NCBI GenBank assembly: GCA_030674155.1
Contig: CM060335.1
Location: 29,461,328 to 29,478,827 of the forward strand
DNA: 17,500 bases
From: Stramonita haemastoma
Lineage: Eukaryota; Mollusca; Gastropoda; Neogastropoda; Muricidae
Reading direction: 5' to 3'
The notes below the pieces were generated by a model that was given only the letters and a program-made list of their open reading frames with translations, searched no databases and had not been told where the DNA came from. The translations under genes were made by a program, and so were the position numbers. Shown here one piece after another: positions 8,025 to 17,110 of this stretch; positions within the stretch are counted from its first letter, which is position 1; each line of letters starts with the position of its first letter.

Positions 8025-8102
8025 ACAAATTTCTATTAACAGAATCAAATGCCTTTTCAAAGTCAATAAATGTCACATAAAGCTTACCGTAATAAGCAAA
8101 CT
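8025..8102 (-). repeat. Inserted duplicate of RT motif A, 78 bases
   Basis: Matches 7507-7584 at 73 of 78 positions, no gaps, same orientation. It interrupts the endonuclease-RT linker: the reading frame on both sides is the same, and taking out the 78 bases joins NFEVYDDNDDSEEDF without a stop. The copy itself lies in another frame and brings a TAA. The triplet TCA stands at both borders (8022-8024 and 8103-8105), a possible 3-base target duplication. The copy encodes YVTFIDFEKAFDS, differing by two residues from the source in that stretch. Confidence 0.85.
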
Positions 8103-9794
8103 TCATAAACTTCAAAATTCATGGAGTTGTCTGATGAGTCTTTCTCCACCAAAGATTTGAAATGTTGAAACCAACTGTCAACTGATATACTATTCACTGG
8201 CTGCCTATTTCTAAATGACACCTTCTTAACGCTTTTCCAGAACTGGACTTGAGAAGAGATTGAAGACACCATATCTGCAAGTACTGTCATATTATACAGC
8301 TTTCTTTTCCATTCTAGCATGTATTTATGTTCCCTTCTTAAGACACAGTACATGTTTGTCTTCGTTCTTTAACGTTTTTCAGTAAGCCTTCAAAAGTTTT
8401 CTCACCCTATATTTCATACTTTTACATTTGTTATCAAACCATGTAGCAATTGATAAACCTTTGCTGACATGTACCTGTTTTTTTTATAAATTTAGCACTG
8501 CCTTTATGCAACCATTGAACAAATCTAGAGCTTCATTAATGTTCTCATCAATCATCTGTAAGGCACTTGAAAAATTTACACACATGTCCTCCTCACAAAG
8601 ATTATCTTTATACACTGAGAGTTTGTTTTCATCCCACACAAACTTTTCCACAACAGATGGCTCTTCAGTTATTGCATATGTTTTATGCAATGGATTAATA
8701 TGTAATTCAACAGGCAGGTGATCTGAATCAGAACGTTTGGCAACATACAAAGGACATGAGTAAAAAATCTCAGAGAACAAACTATCTGACACTAGAAAAT
8801 AATCATTAACACTGCATGATCCATCAGAAATGTATGTGTAGCATCCTTGCTGATCACCAGTACATATGCCATTTAGAATTTGTAAACTAAGTGAAGTACA
8901 CACATTCAAAAATAATTTACCATAATTATTGAGAATAGAATCTTCAGAATACCAATTACCACTGAGAGACATGCTTTTACTTTGGAGATCTGAAATAATG
9001 TCATTTGCTATATGATGACAAGACAAGTTAGATGTCCTGCTGTTTAAGTCTCCACACAATATCATATCAACTTCATCCAAAGTCACCATACAATTGACTA
9101 AAGATTCTTCCATCATAGCAATCTGCTATCATTGTCAAACATGTTATAAAAAGGAGAACCTTCAGGTGAGAAATGCACACATATAAGCGAAACATTTCTT
9201 GAGGTACACAATAATTATTTGTCACAGAGAAAAGTACAAATATTAGGGTATGGAACATATAAACATTTGACAAGAGCAGTTAACTCATGCTTAATCAAGC
9301 AAACAACTCCCCTGATTGAGTCCCTTGATGACTAACTTTAATTGCCGACTTACATAAGGCCTTATAGCCACTAAACACATCTGGCTGTATATCTTCTAGG
9401 AACATTTCTGTCAGACAGATAAAATCAAAACTGCATACATAAGATACAAAATCCCTATCAGAGAGTTTTGAAAGCAATCCATTTACATTCCAAGACAAAA
9501 AGGAAACAGTTTTATTTGTTTTATTTATATTGTCACAATCTAATGGATCTACATCATATAGACTGACACTATCACTATTTTCATTAATAAGAGTAGACAC
9601 CAGGTTAATGCTTTCAACAGTATTTCGATCATTACGCTCATTTAGAGCTGGCTCTTTATTCAAAAACTGTGTACTACCTGACAACTCCCAGCTGACATAA
9701 GTTAACAAGGGTTAGATGGTCTTTGTCTCCTAACTCCCCACTAGTTGTCACACACCAAAGGGCAAGCCATATCATGTCAGTGTCTGTCTGAAGC

Positions 9795-10869
9795 TCACAA
9801 CCGGTGTAGATATACTTTCTGTCCTACCCTGTGAATTGCATCTATGGAGGAATCTATGTATGGGCTGGACAAACAACTATTGGTTTCTCTGAAGATCTTG
9901 AGGCTCATCTTCTCACTGTTTACGATCAGATGATCAAAGACCATTCTTACTTGTTTCCCTTCTGCTGAGCACTCCTCGAATATGGGGTCAGCTTACACCT
10001 GATTTCTCTAACAGTTTGAGAGAAATCTTCATCAACAAAGATACTAGACCGTTTCAGACGAGTTTTTGCCTTCAGTATACTAAGCTTATGCTTGTAAAAA
10101 CAGCACCTGGTAATGATGGGAGAGTTAGGTTTGGAGTCAATAGGGTGTACTCTATCAAACTTGATATTTGCTGTTACATCCATTTTTTCAGAGAAAAGAC
10201 TTTTCACAACCCTCTCACAGTCAGCTCCAGTCTCTTTGTTTTCTTTTCTAGTCCATGAAAAATAATATTGTTTTGCCTTGATTGTCCTTCTAAATCATCT
10301 GATTGCTTTTCTAACTTTCCAATCCTATCAATAAGTTCTGTATTTGAGTGTTTCAACTCTACATTTTCCGATCTAAGATTGTTCATATCATGTCTAAGGC
10401 CACACAATTCATCTTTCAGAGCACTAACACTGTCTGTCAACAATTTGATTTCACTTTTTATGCTGTCCATTGTAGACTTCAAGGAAGTTTCCAGCTTCTC
10501 TAATTTGGCTGTTATGGTATGGATGTCACTTCCTCAGGGGCTGCTGCAAAAGAAGACTCTTCTCTGTGGTGTCTCACTGTTGGTGTACTGGCAGGCACAT
10601 CTGCACTGGCTTTGGTCTTTCTACAGCTTTCCCTGTAGCATTACTACGACCACCAGCACCACCAACCAAGCTGGTTTGCCTCAGCTTGGGCCAGTATATC
10701 CAGGAGGGGTGGGTCCAGGGTTTGTCTCCACATCACCACACCCTAATAAAAGCCCGCTCCAAAATAGGTACGTGAGGGTCAATCCTAACAGGACACTGTC
10801 TCCTCTGCTTTTCAATAGAGGTATGCATGGCAAATTTGAATTCTGCCCGTTTGGACATGAAACAGGCAA
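9795..10869 (-). pseudogene. LINE ORF1: 2A motif, coiled coil, nucleic-acid-binding protein
   Basis: The first readable piece (10681-10869) has a hydrophobic run VLLGLTLTYLFWSGLLLG followed by GDVETNPGP. A frameshift near 10685 moves the protein into the next frame (LRQTSLVGGAGGRSNATGKA), then another shift leads to a heptad-rich coiled coil (about 10290-10520, KLEKLETS...MNNLRSENVELK...IGKLEKQ). After RQNNIIFHGLE comes a shifted C-terminal domain (9947-10207: IKFDRVHPI, SPIITRCCFY, DEDFSQTVREIRCKLTP), like the RNA-binding and C-terminal domains of L1-type ORF1 proteins. A last piece (VRMVFDHLIVNSEKM) ends at a TGA at 9795. ORF1 proteins trimerise through the coiled coil and coat the element RNA. 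No in-frame ATG is left upstream of the 2A motif. Confidence 0.8.
10711..10734 (-). other. 2A ribosome-skipping motif DVETNPGP
   Basis: GAT GTG GAG ACA AAC CCT GGA CCC encodes DVETNPGP, matching the 2A consensus D-V/I-E-x-N-P-G-P in full. In known 2A sequences the ribosome fails to join the final Gly and Pro and continues, giving two proteins from one frame. Here the upstream residues are a hydrophobic LTYLFWSGLLLGCG stretch that could also act as a signal sequence, a dual role reported for some sea-urchin LINE 2A peptides. The motif is intact although the ORF around it is broken. Confidence 0.85.
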
Positions 10870-11027
10870 ATACTACTCAAATATCCCACACAGGGCTCTG
10901 TAGAGCTGAACGGATATTTCCATATTTGTAACGAATCTATGTGCAAACAATGAAAAGCTAAAGCCACTTATAACTAATAAACAATTCACAAAAATACCAG
11001 AGCAATTTCTGCCCCTCTTCTTCTTCA

Positions 11028-11039
11028 CATCACGTGATG
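11028..11039. promoter_or_regulatory. E-box palindrome at LINE 5' end
   Basis: CATCACGTGATG is a perfect 12-base palindrome with the E-box CACGTG at its centre, about 10 bases inside the 5' end of the large LINE. LINEs need an internal promoter near their 5' end, so a transcription-factor site here is plausible. Function is not shown by the sequence. Confidence 0.35.
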
Positions 11040-11047
11040 GGCCCCCC

Positions 11048-11072
11048 AAGAGAGAGAGAGAGAGAGAGAGAA
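11048..11072. repeat. (GA)n at 5' end of large LINE
   Basis: A 25-base purine run, mostly GA, in direct contact with the 5' leader of the large LINE. Confidence 0.9.
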
Positions 11073-11287
11073 CTATCTGGTGAAACACATTTCTCAAGTT
11101 ATAAAATTATAATCTTAGGATTTCTTGTATAGTCATAAGAATGAACATGTACATATTCTAAATTAAGATAAACATAGTTATTACACAATATGATTTGTCT
11201 TTGTGAATAGCCTAATTATTCCTAAGAATGCATATCTACACATTGTAATTAACATACATATATTACACTCAAAACAATAAGATAATG
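11073..11287. other. AT-rich intergenic DNA
   Basis: AT-rich with no open frame or recognised element. It separates the LINE 5' flank from the decayed small-peptide copy. Confidence 0.5.
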
Positions 11288-11395
11288 GAAGAAAATATTT
11301 ACTGAACCTCAATATCTGTCAACTTCATAATCATAATCATTACATTGTTTGTAGCCCCATCAACTACGAAAACCATATCAATGCTGTCACCTCAT

Positions 11396-11564
11396 TCAGC
11401 TCCAGTGGCTCCAGTAACTTTCAACTTTGGGTTCAAAACCAATATTTCTTAATACTTTCAAATATCTAACACAGTCCATTTGAAAAAAAATTAAAGGACA
11501 CAATGCCTAAATTATTTCATACCTTAAGGCAAATAAAGCAGACTGTGCTGAGAACAGCAGCCAT
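11396..11564 (-). pseudogene. Decayed second copy of small-peptide gene
   Basis: Similarity to the gene at 1035-1266 runs from roughly 11288 to 11565 and includes coding, intron and 3' UTR, so it arose by DNA duplication rather than from spliced RNA. Exon 1 is reduced: ATGGCTGCTGTT (start at 11562-11564) matches the middle of the signal-peptide exon, about 35 bases are missing after it, and a GTATGA donor-like site follows. The acceptor is TTTTCAA instead of TTTTCAG. The exon-2 homologue (11396-11479) still reads VRYLKVLRNIGFEPKVES followed by YWSHWS. It matches the first copy at 61 of 75 bases and 15 of 25 residues. The stop has moved three codons on, and the AATAAA is lost. Confidence 0.55.
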
Positions 11565-11599
11565 TACCCTTTATTTATCACCCCTACAATTAAAAAAAA

Positions 11600-12087
11600 A
11601 CCTAAACAATGATAACAAACATGTTAAAGTACAAAAATATACTTAAAAAGTGCCACATGGCCATATGGGCAAACACCACTGCAGAATGGAAATCCTGTGC
11701 CCACCCCAGTGTCAAAGTCTCACTACGTGGTCCTCAGAACAAAAAACACAGGCAGAGTGTTATTTATAAAAGGAAAACAGAAAATTGTTTGAAAGAGTTG
11801 CTTGCAAAAAGGCAGAAGAGTGGACTGGGAAGGCAGAAAAAAAACACAAGAAATTATAGAAAGATAAGGAGAAAGACAGAAACAAAGAGCGAGATAGAAA
11901 AGTGGAAATGTCTAGCACAGAATTTTCAGAAGGTGGGGATGGCATTTTGTACTGAAAGAGCACCCGGCATCCCATGGGGGTAACAGTCAACTTACTGATA
12001 AAATAGAAAACATAACATATGAATAAAGCCTTTATCAGGATAAGAAAAGATAAACTTAACAATCAAATCTATGCATAAACAATAAAT
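11600..12087. other. Intergenic DNA, no supported gene
   Basis: A 124-codon plus-strand frame (11609-11983) is very Lys/Arg-rich with no recognised domain; it lies in A/G-rich DNA and has no promoter or splice support. No mobile element is recognisable. Confidence 0.5.
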
Positions 12088-12105
12088 GGAGAGAGAGAGA
12101 GAGTG

Positions 12106-12192
<87 letters not shown>
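12088..12192. repeat. (GA)n microsatellite
   Basis: About 105 bases of GA with one T at 12104. Its right edge runs into the AACACTG heptamers of a LINE 3' end. Confidence 0.95.
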
Positions 12193-12193
<1 letters not shown>

Positions 12194-12437
12194 ACTGAAC
12201 ACTGAAAAGTTGTTTTTTTACTTTGGCCTTGGGCCATTATACAAAACATGTTTGGAGCAGGGGGAAAGTACACATCATAGCAGAGAACATTTTTAGCCAG
12301 ATTGCAATATCCAATTCTACAAGTAAACAGAATCACACTCAGTATCTTCCCGTTGTCATCATCCTCATTGTCATTTTCAGCATCTACATAAACATCGCCA
12401 TCAGGGTCTCATTTTCCAAAGCAGCAGTTGTAGCAAC
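12191..12437 (-). mobile_element. LINE 3'-end fragment, GA-flanked (copy 2)
   Basis: The minus-strand 3' terminus carries two CAGTGTT heptamers and a GGCCCAAGGCC hairpin as in the copy at 3055, but the AATAAA has decayed into an A-run. The match to 3055-3224 extends to about 12350; the next 85 bases, up to the following GA tract, may be further 3' UTR that the other copy lacks. Confidence 0.7.

Positions 12438-13124
<687 letters not shown>

Positions 13125-13157
<33 letters not shown>
13125..13157. repeat. (GT)n microsatellite
   Basis: 33 bases of pure GT. Confidence 0.9.
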
Positions 13158-13158
<1 letters not shown>

Positions 13159-13194
13159 CAGCATGTATGTGTCTGTGCATGCGCCTTATTTATC

Positions 13195-13336
13195 CATTTT
13201 GAAATATTTTATTTCGAGGATAATGGAATAAGCACTGTGTGCTTTTTAATGCAGTCCCTGCGCAGTTTTGTAAATTTTGTTATCTATTCCCACTGGCACA
13301 CTATGGTCTAACGTGCGCCCAAGACGTTCTGGGTGT
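13195..13336 (-). mobile_element. Second type of retroelement 3' end (copy b)
   Basis: Matches 5476-5693 with gaps. On the minus strand: a GCGCACGTTAGA block, AAAAAGCACACAGTGCTT (a 6-bp stem with a 3-base loop), CCATTATCCTCGA and AATAAAAT. No coding sequence. Confidence 0.6.
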
Positions 13337-13450
13337 GAGTTATTGAATTGAATAAATTGAATAAATTTTATTTAAAGAGGGTAATGGCATAAGCAAACAA
13401 GCTTTTTTACAACCAGCCCTCTGGGCATAAAAGAACACAAATGACCAACA
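13337..13450 (-). mobile_element. Second type of retroelement 3' end (copy c)
   Basis: A weaker relative of the previous entry: minus-strand AAAAAAGCTTGTTTGCTTATGC, then CCATTACCCTC, AATAAAATTT and a tail of ATTCAATTT-like units. It lies directly behind copy b in the same orientation. Confidence 0.45.
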
Positions 13451-13570
13451 ATCAAGAAAACCAGCCTCTCAACCAAACAATGAACAATTTCTTTTTTGAA
13501 GAATACGGGGGAAAATCAAAACAAAGAATATATTAGGAATACAAATTTAAATACCAGACAGGAGAGTATA

Positions 13571-13578
13571 GGGAAGGG

Positions 13579-13671
<93 letters not shown>
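13571..13671. repeat. (GA)n microsatellite
   Basis: About 100 purine bases, beginning GGGAAGGGGG and continuing as GA. Confidence 0.95.
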
Positions 13672-13672
<1 letters not shown>

Positions 13673-13780
13673 ATAATTTTGCAAATATTATCATTTCCAT
13701 ATTAAAAAAAAATAATTAAAAAAAAAAAAAGCATCCGACCATCTAGTCATGTAAATAATCATATTAATAGCAACAAGAAC

Positions 13781-13912
13781 AATGATGATGATGATAATTA
13801 TGATAACACAAACTATGATGAGGGTGACAAAAAGACGCTAATGAGGATGATGGTGTTGAGGATGAGGATGATGATGATGGTGATGATGATGATAATGATG
13901 GTGATGATATGA
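13781..13912. repeat. (GAT)n-like degenerate repeat
   Basis: Imperfect GAT/GGT/AAT units. It lies on the 3' side of the minus-strand LINE at 13913-15495 and could be its tail, since LINEs often end in short tandem repeats. Whether it is tail or target is undecided. Confidence 0.7.
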
Positions 13913-15492
13913 ACAACGACTACGACAAACGGTAAGATACATACTGAGTGACAATAATAGTGTTGATAATAGATCAGTTCAATACGTGTTTGTGTTCAAT
14001 ACATGTTTGGAGAAAGGAATGTTAAATCAGAGAGACTCATTAAGTAATTAAACATGTTGGTTTTAAATCTCGAAAAATTAGATTCACATTTTAGGAGCTC
14101 TGGAATATTATTCCATAGCCATCCTCCAGAGTACATAAGGCTAGACTTATAACGATTAATTGTTGTGAAAGGAACATTTATTTTGTGCGAATGTCGATAA
14201 CTGTTATAAGTAAACATATTCCTAAGAGAATGTGGAGTCTTACCATGGAGTATTTTATACATGAGAATGCCTTTATTGTATATTAACTTGGCTGGGAGGG
14301 GAAGTATATTTGCTTGTTTATAGTCAAAGTCTGTTAGAGTAGATGACTTGTTAATGACAATTCTAATGGCTCTTTTGTGAACGCTAAGCAAATGTTTAAG
14401 TACATTTTTACTCGCTAGATCCCAGAGTGTAGATGCATAATCAATGTGAGATTGTGTATATGCATAAAAGAATAGTTTCCTAGCATGTAAATTTTAAAAG
14501 TTCTTTATTTTTCTAAATTGATACAGTTTTGATGCTATATTTCTAGACATTTTTTCTAAGTGTTTCGACCATGTGACGTTATTATCTATTGTTACACCTA
14601 AAACTTTATGATTCGTTACTTCATTGACTTTCACATTACAAATATATAGAGAGGGTAAAGACTGGGTGAGGTTTTGACGCTTTTGTCTATTGGTAATCAA
14701 CATAAATTTAGTTTTATTGGGATGTAGAGACATGTGGTTTAAGTGTGTCCACTGAATAAGGTTATTGATACTTTTTTGCATTGTATGATAAACCTCACGC
14801 GCATCAGAGTTCGTTGTTTCAAGGGTGGTGTCATCAGCAAACATGTCGCATTGAGTACCTATGGATAAAGGAAGATCATTAATGTAAAGTAGAAAAAGTA
14901 GGGGACCCAAAACTGAACCCTTAGGCACACCATAAGTGTTTGGGAGAAAATCAGAGATAGATCCATTTAAAGATACTTCCTGTTGTCTATCAGAAAGGAA
15001 AGAGGAGATCAACTCAAGAGTACTACAGAATAATTTGTAAAGTGCTAATTTTTTAAGAAGAAGTTTGTGATTTATAACATCAAATGCCTTTGCAAAATCA
15101 ACAAACAGTATTCCAGTAAATTGCTTTCTATTTATATTTAATAGCCAGTGATCAACCAGCTTTGTTAAAGCTGTGTGATAGGAATGATATTCTCTAAATC
15201 CAGACTGGTTGGGGTGTATGAGATCATGTTGATTTAAGTGAGAAAGAAGACACTTATAAATATGTTCCTCCAGAGGCTTAGAAAGAACAGATAAAATAGA
15301 AATTGGTCTGTAGTTGGATGGATCGGTCTTGTTTCCAGATTTATATATGGGAATAATTTTTGCTTGTTTAAAACCTTTAGGGAAATAGTTTTTATCAATG
15401 CAAAGATTATAAACATATGTAAGAGTTTCTGCTATGATTGGTGCTGAAAGCTTAAGAACTTTTCCATCAATTCCATCAATGCCACGGGTGCT

Positions 15493-15495
<3 letters not shown>
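13913..15495 (-). mobile_element. 5'-truncated CR1/jockey-group LINE
   Basis: A LINE unlike the large element at 5818. It keeps most of the reverse transcriptase and the C-terminal region. The 5' side stops at the GA tract at 15496, within the finger region of the polymerase, so the endonuclease is gone. The 3' side passes through a short UTR into the (GAT)n-like repeat. Clade placement is from motif memory only. Confidence 0.75.
13996..15495 (-). pseudogene. LINE reverse transcriptase, one in-frame stop
   Basis: From the GA junction the frame reads TSTRGIDGIDGKVLKLSAPI, then NYRPISILSVLSKPLE (finger motif), SGFREYHSYHTAL, FVDFAKAFDVINH (motif A), GVPKGSVLGPLLFLLYINDL (motif B), CDMFADDTTL (motif C, codons for FADD at 14830-14841) and HKVLGVTIDNNVTW. 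A single TAA at 14494-14496 interrupts the frame. It then continues without further stops through SHIDYASTLWD and the C-terminal SVHKRAIRIV to the end at 13996. Leu/Ser residues upstream of 15495 are translation of the GA tract, not protein. All catalytic aspartates are present, so apart from truncation and one stop the domain is well kept and probably young. Confidence 0.85.
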
Positions 15496-15555
<60 letters not shown>

Positions 15556-15564
15556 AGAGGAGAG

Positions 15565-15603
<39 letters not shown>

Positions 15604-15639
15604 TGAGAGAGAGAAGAGGAGAGAGAGAGAGAGAGAGAG
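15496..15639. repeat. (GA)n microsatellite between two LINEs
   Basis: About 144 bases, purine except for a T at 15604. Left border: 5' truncation point of one LINE. Right border: the cut-off C-terminal coding end of another. Confidence 0.95.
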
Positions 15640-15642
15640 CAC

Positions 15643-16190
15643 TCAATACTTTGGGACATGGGACTGAGTGAGTGTGTGAGTGATAGACTTGGGTAATCTG
15701 TATCGCTTTTGAGAAGGCAGAAGTTCAAAATTATTTTGCTAGCACATGAGTACCATTACTTACAATTTTTTTCGCTTTGTCTTTCCCACGCCATTCATAC
15801 AAGTCATTCAGTTTCATTTGCTCGCAGCCAGCAATTTTACCACATTTTGTGACGATGTTGTTTACAACACTTTTGCTTTTTACGGTCAGGCTTTTGTACC
15901 AACAAACTAAATAGAAGGAAAAGACAGACTCAATAAAGCATGATCAAAATTCTGTAGAACTGTAAAATTCACTTGAAGACTCCGGAGTTGTTGATGGAAA
16001 AAGATGCAAGAACGGCATTTCTTATTTAAAAGATCTGTGTTAACATTTGAGCTCAGTTTATAATCAATAAAAGTACCTAGGTATTTGTATTCATGCACAC
16101 GGTCAACCACTACACCATCGATGCAAAGATACGGTGTGGGTTCAGATTTTTTTTCTTACACCCACACAGGATTGATCATCATACTGGCCG
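15643..16190 (-). pseudogene. LINE reverse transcriptase C-terminal region (third type)
   Basis: Three pieces in different frames form one protein tail. About 15907-16190: EPTPYLCIDGVVVDRVHEYK, YLGTFIDYKL, NTDLLNKKCRSCIFFHQQLR. About 15740-15910: SFYLVCWYKSLTVKSKSVV, NIVTKCGKIAGCEQ, LNDLYEWRGKDKAKKI. 15643-15730: NNFELLPSQKRYRLPKS. These are the thumb and tail motifs of LINE polymerases common in fish and invertebrates (YKYLG...ID, LY..R, F.LLPS..R). At least two frameshifts and several stops make it dead. The usual remainder after LLPSGRR is cut off beside the GA tract. Confidence 0.75.
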
Positions 16191-16926
16191 TACAAGCTTC
16201 AGCTGGACAACACTACACCCCCACTCACTCTTAAGAAAACATCGAATATTGACAGGACGAGGGCACATCTTCATGTTTTATCAGTTCACGCCTACGCATT
16301 AAAGTATTGTGAGGGAATGCGGTTAGAGCGTTGGGCTTTGATATGATGGTCTGGGATCCGTACACCATTAAGAGACCGTTCAAGGGGTTTCTCCCTGGAG
16401 TTAACAGGATAATTGACTGCACTGCCCCAAAGTTCTTCGACTAATACTATAAACTGAGACGCGGCAAGCCCAACATCTGGTGCACACGTGAAAGACTGAT
16501 AAGTTTTTCGGACCAGTAGGCTATTTGCGTCAGAAAGAACAGATGAGAAAAATCCCATGGATGCTGGTGTCCTGTTCAGATCCAAGAAGTGAGACAGAGT
16601 TCATACGTTTGGTCAGAGCTGTGAATGTTAATCTAAGGAATGTAACATTTTCACAAAATAAATTTGAAAAATACTTTTTGCACATTCTTTAAATAGTATA
16701 CAGAAAACAAATCGGAAAAAAACAAACATCCGAACCATAACAAACTACCAAATACAGCAAGGAAACTACAAAAAATCCGAAAACGTCAAAAGAACAAAAC
16801 AAAACCAATATCACCATTATCAGCAACCCCCTTTCTGAATCTTACAATAATAGTGTACAGAAACATGGTCACTTAGGGGAACAAAAACAAACAGAACTAC
16901 AAAACAAACAGGTTAATCTAATACCA
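16191..16926. other. Intergenic DNA, no supported gene
   Basis: 16320-16365 has a tRNA-like string (GGTTAGAGCGTTGGGCTTTGATA) that could be the remnant of a SINE head, too short to call. A 97-codon minus-strand frame (16292-16585) shows no known domain. From 16690 to 16910 the DNA is A-rich. Confidence 0.45.
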
Positions 16927-16944
16927 ATAGTAGTAGTAGTAGTC

Positions 16945-17026
<82 letters not shown>

Positions 17027-17055
17027 AGTAGTAGTAGTAGTAGTAGTAGTAGTAG
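16927..17055. repeat. (TAG)n microsatellite, LINE tail
   Basis: About 129 bases of TAG units with one CG-containing and one shortened unit. On the minus strand it is (CTA)n and follows about 55 bases after the stop codon of the LINE fragment at 17111, the usual place for a LINE tail. Confidence 0.9.
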
Positions 17056-17110
17056 GCCTCCGTCAGTCGGTGTCGACCATGGAATTCGGGCCAGAAGAAA
17101 GGTCATTTGT

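Larger units (their letters stand above)
6141..9708 (-). pseudogene. LINE ORF2: endonuclease-reverse transcriptase (decayed)
   Basis: Pieces in sense order: endonuclease N-terminus with SFLSWNVNGL and ICLTEMFLE (9295-9708); a segment GVVCLIKHEL...SPFYN (about 9120-9310) with a TAA at 9215-9217; the middle and C-terminal endonuclease with CGDLNSR (about 9036-9056) and the catalytic SDHLPV pair (8718-8723), ended by TAA at 8484; a linker with KGLSIATWFDN; then KSVKKVSF...WFQHFKSLVEK (8084-8353). Reverse transcriptase follows: NDKAAGPDQ, motif A FIDFKKAFDS (Asp codon 7544-7546), GVKQGDVCSPLLF and a catalytic LADD (7232-7243). The frame is broken by TGA at 7460 and 7196 and by shifts near 6963, 6780, 6495 and 6310. 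The last 60 codons (6141-6320) hold CPLC-x8-H-x4-C. A 78-base copy of motif A sits at 8025-8102. Apparent Met starts are mostly TTG or internal; the true start is unclear. Confidence 0.85.
5818..11047 (-). mobile_element. Near full-length dead LINE with 2A motif, GA-flanked
   Basis: An APE-type non-LTR retrotransposon of about 5.2 kb. Sense order: a 5' leader of about 180 bases, ORF1 (2A motif, coiled coil, RNA-binding-like domain), a short gap, ORF2 (apurinic-type endonuclease, reverse transcriptase, Cys/His knuckle) and a 3' UTR with a 44-base poly(G) run, a GGCCAATGGCC hairpin and TATAAAATTTTCAG. The leader begins with GGGGGGCCCATCACGTGATG immediately after a (CT)n run, and the 3' end runs straight into (CT)n. 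Having GA/CT at both ends of an untruncated copy suggests insertion into a pre-existing microsatellite. Both ORFs carry several frameshifts and stops, so it is inactive. I can place it in the broad APE group but not securely in a named clade. Confidence 0.85.

Noticed and set aside
9073..9273. Minus-strand 66-codon hydrophobic frame within the endonuclease region
   Set aside because: The next frame carries the conserved endonuclease residues (GVVCLIKHEL, SPFYN), so this one is a shadow.
10268..10903. 211-codon plus-strand open frame
   Set aside because: Antisense shadow of the LINE ORF1 region; the coiled coil and 2A motif are on the minus strand.
11609..11983. Lys/Arg-rich 124-codon plus-strand frame
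   Set aside because: No recognised domain, promoter or splice support, and A/G-rich composition explains the residues.
16320..16365. tRNA-like string suggesting another SINE head
   Set aside because: Only a partial D-arm to anticodon match; no clear B box, body or target-site duplication.
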